Below are positions 58,496 to 64,000 of a stretch of DNA of 64,000 bases, piece after piece. Under the pieces are notes generated by a model. It was not told the DNA's origin and made no database searches. It saw nothing but the letters and a program-made list of their open reading frames with translations. The stretch comes from an uncultured Oscillospiraceae bacterium. Its GTDB lineage: Bacteria; Bacillota; Clostridia; Oscillospirales; Ruminococcaceae. The position numbers were made by a program, and so were the translations under genes. The stretch is from the NCBI GenBank assembly GCA_934513685.1, contig CAKSWY010000008.1:22356-86355 (forward strand), given 5' to 3'. How positions within the stretch are numbered: the first letter of the stretch is position 1; each line of letters starts with the position of its first letter.

Positions 58496-59542
58496 TCACT
58501 CCTCCGTGCGGGCCATGATGTGGATCTCATCCGGCCCGATGCACATGCCGATGACCTCGCCCGGCTGGCTGGCCTGGGTGGAGTGGATGATCCACTCGTG
58601 GCCGCCCTGCTCCACGTGCATCTCGAAGTGAACGCCCTTGAAAATCACCTCGTTGACCATGCCGGTGAGCTGGCCCTGAATGGCGGGCACCACCTTGATG
58701 TCCTCCGGGCGCACCACCACCTGCACCGGCTGGTTGCGGGCAAAGCCCTTATCCACACAGGTGAACTCGTTGCCCGCAAACTCCACCCGGAAGTCCCGAA
58801 GCATCAGGCCGTCCAGAATGTTGCTCTCGCCGATGAAGTCCGCCACAAAGGCGTTCTGCGGCTCGTTGTAAATATCCTCCGGGCTGCCGATCTGCTGAAT
58901 GAGGCCATCCTTCATAACCACCACCGTGTCGGACATGGTCAGCGCCTCCTCCTGGTCGTGGGTCACGTACAGGAAGGTGATGTCCATCTCGCGCTGCAGG
59001 CGCTTCAGCTCCAGCTGCATCTCCTTGCGCAGTTTCAGGTCCAGCGCGCCCAGGGGTTCGTCCAGCAGCAGCACCCGGGGCTGGTTCACCAGGCCGCGCG
59101 CAATGGCCACGCGCTGCTGCTGGCCGCCGGACAGAGTGGCGATGTTGCGCCGCTCGAAGCCCTTCAGGCCCACGACCTCCAGCATTTCCAGAACCTTGCT
59201 GCGGATGACCCGTTCGTCCTCTTTTTTCAGGCGCAGGCCAAACGCCACGTTTTCAAACACGTTCAGGTGCGGAAACAGGGCGTATTTCTGGAACACGGTG
59301 TTCACCTGCCGCTTGTAGGGCGGCAGGCCGGTGATGTCCTTCCCATCAAAAAAAACACTGCCGGATTTCGGTTCCACAAACCCACCGATGACCCGGAGTG
59401 TGGTCGTTTTTCCGCAGCCCGAAGGCCCCAGAAACGTGACGAACTCCTTGTCGTGCAGGTCCAGCGACAGACCATTCAGGATGTTCTGCCCGTCGAAATC
59501 CACAACAATGTTTTGTAAGGATACGATGACGTTGTTGTCCAT
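58496..59542 (-). CDS. potA: Spermidine/putrescine ABC transporter ATP-binding protein
   Basis: 348 residues. Walker A is GPSGCGKTT, the Q-loop FQKYALFPHLNVFENVAFGL, the signature LSGGQQQRVAIARG, Walker B LLLDEPLGALDLKLR, and the switch His in THDQEEA. A C-terminal TOBE domain follows from about 260. It powers polyamine import. ATG at 59542 sits 12 bases after AAGGGGG, and that site can pair with an upstream anti-site in a 200-base leader. Confidence 0.96.
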   Translation of the reverse strand: MDNNVIVSLQNIVVDFDGQNILNGLSLDLHDKEFVTFLGPSGCGKTTTLRVIGGFVEPKSGSVFFDGKDITGLPPYKRQVNTVFQKYALFPHLNVFENVAFGLRLKKEDERVIRSKVLEMLEVVGLKGFERRNIATLSGGQQQRVAIARGLVNQPRVLLLDEPLGALDLKLRKEMQLELKRLQREMDITFLYVTHDQEEALTMSDTVVVMKDGLIQQIGSPEDIYNEPQNAFVADFIGESNILDGLMLRDFRVEFAGNEFTCVDKGFARNQPVQVVVRPEDIKVVPAIQGQLTGMVNEVIFKGVHFEMHVEQGGHEWIIHSTQASQPGEVIGMCIGPDEIHIMARTEE

Positions 59543-59784
59543 TCTTGATAGATCCCCCTTTGCGGTTGGCCGCTGCGGCGGGACGTTCCCGCCGGCCAAG
59601 GCCCTCATTCCGCCGCTTCTCACGACGGAGCAGCGCCGATTGATGCCGCCCCCGCAAAGGTTTGTTACACCGAAACAGCCAACGGCCACGGCTTCAGCAG
59701 CATACGCAAGCGCCAATGTGCGGCCCGGCAGAAATTGCGGGCCGCACATATGTTCCATTATAGCAGAGGGGGAACCTCTGTCAA
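59543..59784 (-). promoter_or_regulatory. pot promoter and structured 5' leader hiding the potA ribosome site
   Basis: Minus strand: a perfect TTGACA (59784-59779), a 16-base spacer and a perfect TATAAT (59762-59757), giving a leader of about 205 bases. It folds into GTGCGGCCC/GGGCCGCAC (59716-59745) and a nested TTGGCC-GGCGGGA/TCCCGCC-GGCCAA hairpin (59566-59599). CCUUUGCGG (59660-59652) pairs perfectly, 9 bp, with CCGCAAAGG (59565-59557), which includes the start of the potA ribosome site. No poly-U tail is present, so control should act on translation. It matches no riboswitch class I know. The further gap 59785-60046 shows no gene. Confidence 0.6.
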
Positions 59785-60046
59785 TACATTCCGGGAAGAA
59801 TGGGAGAAAATGCCGTCGAATTCTGGAAAATTCCGGTGTTTTCCTGTTCCCGCATGGCTTTTCATTTTGTTTCTTTCAAATTTCTCCGGTTTCTTCAAAG
59901 ATTCTCCTGGATGCTTTGGTTTTCGTGCAGCCGGTTCTTGTCTTTTCCGCGTTTGCAGACTGCGGCGGCGGACTGCTTCTCCCCTGCCCGGCAGAAGCCA
60001 TGTGAAATCGCTCTGCCGCTTTCCTATCACTGCACTTTGATGCGAT

Positions 60047-60754
60047 TCAGGGCTGTGCAGCACCTTCCTCCACCGCTTCAAACACAAGCCAAGCGTCCTC
60101 CTCTTCCAGATAGACCTCCACCGTGCCTTCCGGACCATATTGGTACCCCATGCCGACCGCTCCAAAATTGGCCTGGTTATCCTCCGTCGGCGTCTCGCCG
60201 CTGGCCGTCACCGCCGTGACCATGCCGTCCATCATCCCACAGCGCAGTGCGTCAGACTGCCGCCCGGCGTAACGGTACAGCTCGCCGTTGACCCGCAGCA
60301 TGGCGTTCTCGGGCAAAAGCCCAGCCTCAGCGCCGCTGGCCTCAGACGGGGCTGAGGCGTCCGTTTCTTGTGCCGCGCCGGTCGCACTGTCCTTGTCCGC
60401 CGAAGCCCCCTCGGTGCTCTCGGCGGCTGCCGTCTCCGTTCCACGCTCCGGTGCCGCGGCTTCCCTCATCGATTCGTCCATCTGCACGCTGTACTCGGCC
60501 ACCGCCGGGCTGCTGGACGCATCCTCCGCCGAAAAGCCGCCCTTGCCCGAAAGCATTTCGCCGCGCCACACTGCCACACACAGCATCAGGCAGGCAGCCG
60601 CCGCCACAACAGACGCCCCCGCACGCTTTGCCAGGTGCAGTTTGGGCGGTTTCACCGCCGGCAGCGTTTCGTTTTGCAGCGCGGCCAGCCGGGCCTTCAG
60701 TTCCGGCGAGGCGTGCAGTTGATCCAATTCGTTCCGGTATTGTTCAGCACTCAT
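60047..60754 (-). CDS. Probable anti-sigma factor (single-pass membrane protein)
   Basis: 235 residues. A short cytoplasmic region (about 1-45) is followed by one membrane helix (GASVVAAAACLMLCVAVW) and an extracytoplasmic part. That part has an Ala/Glu/Ser/Thr-rich stretch (about 85-150) and a compact C-terminal domain (LLPENAMLRVNGELYRYAG ... EEDAWLVFEAVEE). No HxxxCxxC zinc motif is seen. Its start overlaps the ECF sigma gene by 11 bases, with GGAGACGGCGGAT before the ATG, which is the main reason to call it an anti-sigma factor. Confidence 0.7.
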   Translation of the reverse strand: MSAEQYRNELDQLHASPELKARLAALQNETLPAVKPPKLHLAKRAGASVVAAAACLMLCVAVWRGEMLSGKGGFSAEDASSSPAVAEYSVQMDESMREAAAPERGTETAAAESTEGASADKDSATGAAQETDASAPSEASGAEAGLLPENAMLRVNGELYRYAGRQSDALRCGMMDGMVTAVTASGETPTEDNQANFGAVGMGYQYGPEGTVEVYLEEEDAWLVFEAVEEGAAQP

Positions 60755-61235
60755 ATCCGCCGTCTCCTTCCATATGCCCGCGCAGTGCTTCCCGCCCCCG
60801 CCGCAGCCAGGTAAGCACCGTGTTGGGCCGGGTGTGCAGAATCTGCGCAATTTCTTTTGCCGTGTATCCCTCATAATAATGTAAGTAGATGGCATCCCGG
60901 TAGTTGGGCGGCAGCTGCCGCACCAGCGTCAGCATTTCCCATTGGCCGCCCTCTTCGCGGGCCGGCAGCCATTCCTGAAGCTCCACCTCGCTGTTCCGGC
61001 TCGCGCGGGCCAGGGTGTGGCAGTGGTTGATGGTCACCCGGATCAGCCAGGCCTTTAAGTGCTCTTCGCTTTCAAATCCCTTTTCAAACCGCACCAGCTT
61101 CTCAAACACATCCTGCACCACATCCTCCGCATCGCTCAGATTGGGCGCATAATGTGCCGCCAGGCGCAGCACCATATCGGTATAATGCTCGATCGCATAC
61201 ACCAGGGGATCCTGCAAAAAGGCGGTCCCTGTCAT
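60744..61235 (-). CDS. ECF-type RNA polymerase sigma factor
   Basis: 163 residues. Region 2 contains APNLSDAEDVVQDVFEKLVRFEKGFESEEHLKAWLIRVTINHC. Region 4 contains LPPNYRDAIYLHYYEGYTAKEIAQILHTRPNTVLTWLRRGREALR. It would direct RNA polymerase to stress genes once released from its partner. GGAGGAGG precedes the ATG. The adjacent overlapping gene is the likely anti-sigma factor. The promoter is not clear; the gap 61236-61554 otherwise holds only the terminator at 61477. Confidence 0.92.
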   Translation of the reverse strand: MTGTAFLQDPLVYAIEHYTDMVLRLAAHYAPNLSDAEDVVQDVFEKLVRFEKGFESEEHLKAWLIRVTINHCHTLARASRNSEVELQEWLPAREEGGQWEMLTLVRQLPPNYRDAIYLHYYEGYTAKEIAQILHTRPNTVLTWLRRGREALRGHMEGDGGYEC

Positions 61236-61476
61236 GCTCTGTTGCCTCCTCCAAAATTCACTTCGGGGCGCTTCTTTGTGGGGCGCATTCCTTTGCGTCC
61301 GCGGCTTCCGGCATTTTCATGCCATTCGACGCCCGCAGAAGTTTCCTTCTCATTTTTAATACACATACCGCTGCCGGTAAATTGCAGCAAGTCTGTTATT
61401 TTTTGCAATGCTGCCCGCTGGGCCAGGGCGATTTCACGGAAATGCCCTTTATCGGGAACAGCCATTTCAGTATATA

Positions 61477-61515
61477 CAAAAATCGGGCGGCGGACCAGAT
61501 GATCTGCCGCCCGAT
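61477..61515 (-). terminator. Terminator of the 61555 gene
   Basis: ATCGGGCGGC (61482-61491) pairs with GCCGCCCGAT (61506-61515); the minus-strand tail is TTTTTGTA. Confidence 0.8.
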
Positions 61516-61554
61516 GCATGGCATTCTTCAGGACTTATTTTGGTACACAGCCTG

Positions 61555-61836
61555 TCACAGCTGAATGCCGGACATGCCCAGATACAGCACGCCGCACCGG
61601 GTCACTGTCCAAACCCGCGGCGCCCCGGCCACCGCCACCTTGTACTGCCGCCGGCTGTTGTTGCGCAGCACCCCGCCGGACAGCTCCGTCAGCTCCATCG
61701 TAATGGCCGACACCGGATGACCGGACAGCGCCATCGCCAGGCGCAGGGCGCCCACCGGTGTGAACATCAAGTAGCCCGCCAGCAGCAGCGCAGCCGCACC
61801 TGTTAAAACTCTCGGAAGGATTCTGATTTCACGCAT
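61555..61836 (-). CDS. Small hypothetical membrane or exported protein
   Basis: 93 residues. An N-terminal basic stretch and one hydrophobic helix (ILPRVLTGAAALLLAGYLMF) are followed by about 65 residues without recognised motifs (LTELSGGVLRNNSRRQYKVAVAGAPRVWTVTRCGVLYLG). AAAGGTGG lies before ATG 61836. It has its own terminator. No family was recognised. Confidence 0.6.
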   Translation of the reverse strand: MREIRILPRVLTGAAALLLAGYLMFTPVGALRLAMALSGHPVSAITMELTELSGGVLRNNSRRQYKVAVAGAPRVWTVTRCGVLYLGMSGIQL

Positions 61837-61967
61837 GGTCAAGCCCACCTTTCTGCTCGATACACCGGAAGGTGTGTTTTTCTCTTTGCTTATAAGACGA
61901 GGTGGGAGGCGGGAATATTGCACGGGTTGGAAAAAAATTGCAGCTGTTCATTTCTAACCATCGTGTA

Positions 61968-62343
61968 AGAAGAAGCAATCGTGCAGCACGCGCCGCACGA
62001 TTGCCCGTAAAAGAACTGATTCTATTTTGCCTAATAGGGAATTGGTGTTCTCGTTCTTCGCTTAGCTCTTTCAGGAACAATGCCACATTTGCCAAGAAAT
62101 TACACGATATGCATTCCCACTTTATACTTCAAAGGCGTGTTTTCTGCTGGCTGTCAGCCTCAATACCCTGCCGAGTATCACAAGTCGTTGGAACTTTAAG
62201 TCCCCAACGCGGACTCATCCTATATCCCAGATGGGGGCTCAATGCCCTGCCGAGCATCACACTGTGCCGGTAATTACCCTCCCAGCCGGAGTACAGCTTT
62301 AACGTGTCGCCACACGGAACCTTTCGAGTTCGTTTTTATTATA
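61968..62343 (-). ncRNA. Candidate structured RNA, AT-richer than its surroundings
   Basis: No gene fits 61837-62492. On the minus strand a TATAAT (62343-62338) would start a transcript near 62331. It ends about 360 bases later at a perfect 10-bp hairpin GCAATCGTGC/GCACGATTGC (61975-62004) followed by TTCTTCTT, a good terminator. Inside are two copies of one 24-base unit (62159-62182 and 62238-62261). Both form a 4-bp stem around the same 8-base loop (CCTGCCGA on the plus strand), and the stem pair changes together: ATAC/GTAT versus ATGC/GCAT. A GTTGG/CCAAC stem lies between them. No known RNA class was recognised; a transposon-end RNA is possible. Confidence 0.45.
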
Positions 62344-62492
62344 CTTTCTTTTATAGATTTCTATATAAAAAAGTGGCTACAAGTTGCTACTTGCTACACA
62401 TTCTGCACCTGATGTGGCTAGTCGAGATGTGTTTAGATACGCTCCGTTTCCTACTGTCTACCACATAGAGACAACATTTTCAGCTTTTCATA

Positions 62493-62957
62493 TCAATTAT
62501 CCACTAGCCGTTTTGCAATACACGCACCAGCCAATGCCCCCAGCGTGTTGAATAACACATCGTTGACATCTGCCATTCCACGCCCGGTCAAGTACTGGAG
62601 CACTTCGCAGAACACGGACAAGGCAAATCCAACAGCGACTGTCTTCTTGCCTTCCCGCTTCCACTGCCAGCTTGTTGTCCCATACGGCACATAGAGAATC
62701 AAGTTCAGCAAGTTGCCCGCCCATACACCCGCATTTGACCACAGCTTCAAATGAAAGCGGACGCTCTCGTTGTACCCCGGCGCACGGCGTAGTAATGTGA
62801 TATGAAGAATCAGAAAGACACAGTATACCGGTGGGAGACTGGAATGCTCTTTGCGGTTGTGCCATGCAATCGTGCCCAGTAGTACCAAAAGAACAAGCTC
62901 CGATAGCGACAAGTTTGCAGATGTGGCGTAGTGGATCTGACTCAGCAGTTCTCTCAC
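62493..62957 (-). CDS. VanZ family protein
   Basis: 154 residues with about four membrane helices. The order LLVLLGTIAWHN, PPVYCVFLILHITLLRR, WAGNLLNLILYVPYG and VGFALSVFCEVLQYLTGRGMADVNDVLFNTLGALAG is the VanZ-like layout, with the conserved E-x-x-Q and D-x-x-D-V-x-x-N stretch. In Enterococcus VanZ gives teicoplanin resistance; most homologues have no known role. The start is GTG at 62957, overlapping the glmM stop (GTGA). Confidence 0.85.
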   Translation of the reverse strand: MRELLSQIHYATSANLSLSELVLLVLLGTIAWHNRKEHSSLPPVYCVFLILHITLLRRAPGYNESVRFHLKLWSNAGVWAGNLLNLILYVPYGTTSWQWKREGKKTVAVGFALSVFCEVLQYLTGRGMADVNDVLFNTLGALAGACIAKRLVDN

Positions 62958-64000
62958 ACTCCGTAACCCCGGCTCTTGATGGTCTCCACAACCTCATCTA
63001 CATACTTCTGGCAGGTGTCGCGATCAGGAGCTTCCACCATAACGCGGACAACTGGCTCGGTGCCAGACTCACGCACGAGAATGCGACCAGTATCGCCCAG
63101 AGCCTCTGCCACTTTATTCACAGCTTCCTGCACGGCCTTATCAGCCTGAGCTGCCTTCTTGTCCGTTACTTTCACGTTTTCCAGCACCTGCGGATAGATC
63201 TTCAAAGGCTCAGCCAGCTTGCTCATAGGCACCTTCTTTGCCAGCATGACTTCCATCATCTTCAGGCTGGTCAGGATACCGTCACCGGTGCTGGCGTACT
63301 TGCTGAAGATGATGTGACCGCTCTGCTCGCCACCGATGCGGCAGCCATTTCTAGCCATGTATTCGTAGACATACTTGTCGCCCACGGCGGTTTTGGCGTA
63401 GCCGATGCCCTTCTCGTCAAACGCCTTATACAGGCCAAAGTTAGACATAACGGTAGTGACCACAGTGTTGGTCAGCAGCTTGCCACGCTCCTTCATGTAG
63501 CAACCGTAGATGTACAGGATATGATCGCCAGTGATGACATTACCTTTTTCATCCACACACAGGCAACGGTCAGCATCGCCATCGTAGGCGAAACCAACAT
63601 CCAAGCCCTTCTCTACCACTAACTTCTGCAAGCCCTCGATATGGGTAGAGCCGGCGTTATTGTTGATGTTCAGACCGTTGGGCTGTGCATTGATGACATA
63701 AGTATCTGCCCCCAGAGCATCAAACACAGACTTGGCGATGTTCCAGGAACTACCGTTGGCGCAGTCCAAACCAACCTTGACTCCCTTGAAGGAGTAGACA
63801 CCCAAGCTGATCAGGTAACCCATGTAGCGGTTGCGGCCGGACACATAGTCCACAGTGCAGCCGATGTGTTCCCGGTGAGCGAAAGGCAGCTCCGGCCAGT
63901 CCTTATCGAACACATGGAGCTTTCCGTCAATGTAATCCTCGACTAACAGCAAGATTTCCTCCGGCATCTTCTCGCCATAGCAGTCGATCAGCTTGATGCC
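62954..64000 (-). CDS. glmM: Phosphoglucosamine mutase, C-terminal part (partial)
   Basis: The frame is open to the right edge, so about 100 N-terminal residues, including the phosphoserine loop, lie outside. Visible parts are the metal loop DGDADR, the sugar-binding GGEQSGHIIF and the phosphate-binding RESGTEPVVRVMVEA. It turns glucosamine-6-phosphate into glucosamine-1-phosphate for cell-wall precursors. Base composition is lower in GC than most of the window. It overlaps vanZ by 4 bases. Confidence 0.92.
   Translation of the reverse strand, partial: GIKLIDCYGEKMPEEILLLVEDYIDGKLHVFDKDWPELPFAHREHIGCTVDYVSGRNRYMGYLISLGVYSFKGVKVGLDCANGSSWNIAKSVFDALGADTYVINAQPNGLNINNNAGSTHIEGLQKLVVEKGLDVGFAYDGDADRCLCVDEKGNVITGDHILYIYGCYMKERGKLLTNTVVTTVMSNFGLYKAFDEKGIGYAKTAVGDKYVYEYMARNGCRIGGEQSGHIIFSKYASTGDGILTSLKMMEVMLAKKVPMSKLAEPLKIYPQVLENVKVTDKKAAQADKAVQEAVNKVAEALGDTGRILVRESGTEPVVRVMVEAPDRDTCQKYVDEVVETIKSRGYGV

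Noticed and set aside
62370..62400. Attachment site or integrase arm repeats
   Set aside because: Three GCTAC copies occur close together, but no integrase gene or matching second end is in the window.
1..64000. CRISPR array or prophage
   Set aside because: No regularly spaced direct repeats with spacers and no phage structural or integrase genes were seen.

Overview
The window is GC-rich DNA (roughly 60 percent by eye) from a Gram-positive, spore-forming anaerobe. It fits the Clostridia, most likely Oscillospirales/Ruminococcaceae (Gemmiger, Subdoligranulum or Ruthenibacterium-like gut bacteria). The support is the spoIIGA-sigE and sigG sporulation genes, a YlmC/YmxH protein, CIRCE-controlled chaperones, a T-box leader, strong AGGAGG ribosome sites, polyamine import and phosphate acetyltransferase. 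The genus call is an inference. No prophage, CRISPR array, rRNA or intact insertion sequence was seen.

Layout. 1-5.7 kb: end of a DUF3048 lipoprotein gene, a divergent LysR/MATE pair, an alpha/beta hydrolase operon and a DUF815 ATPase. 5.9-12.7 kb: T-box-controlled ilvA, a metallophosphoesterase, a Crp/Fnr regulator, and a redox block (MerR regulator, flavodoxin, acetyltransferase, DUF362 protein, FMN reductase) with two 19-bp-spacer MerR-type promoters. 12.8-13.5 kb: a decayed CAP-domain lipoprotein gene. 13.6-22 kb: a BlaI/M56-M23 sensor pair, a FUSC-like transporter, a lipid kinase, a TIR-LRR protein, DUF421, LysR and a truncated kinase-like gene. 22-26 kb: groES-groEL and a CoA-transferase. 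26-29.4 kb: three tRNAs and a metal P-type ATPase operon. 29.4-36.1 kb: an AraC gene and a three-gene ABC/heptad-repeat operon that share one operator. 36.2-47.5 kb: GNAT/VWA/MoxR, tsf-rpsB, YlmC, HAD, pta, UDG, a C_GCAxxG_C_C protein and htpG. 47.5-51.8 kb: sigG, sigE, spoIIGA and a 2-hydroxyacid dehydrogenase. 52-55.4 kb: guaB of an unusual type, a possible small RNA, and a thioesterase operon. 55.5-59.8 kb: potABCD with a structured leader. 60-64 kb: an ECF sigma/anti-sigma pair, an AT-richer region with a likely structured RNA, vanZ and the 3' part of glmM.

How it fits together. Much of the window is housekeeping, stress and sporulation. HrcA probably controls both groESL and htpG through CIRCE sites. 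SpoIIGA would activate SigE in the mother cell, and SigG acts in the forespore. The potABCD operon imports polyamines and appears to be controlled at translation. The most unusual items are the TIR-linker-LRR protein, the candidate RNA near 62.0-62.3 kb, the shared dyad at two promoters (30.5 and 36.0 kb), the potA leader, the IMP dehydrogenase resembling the Tritrichomonas enzyme, and three proteins with altered catalytic or metal motifs (CoA-transferase, VWA protein, P-type ATPase).
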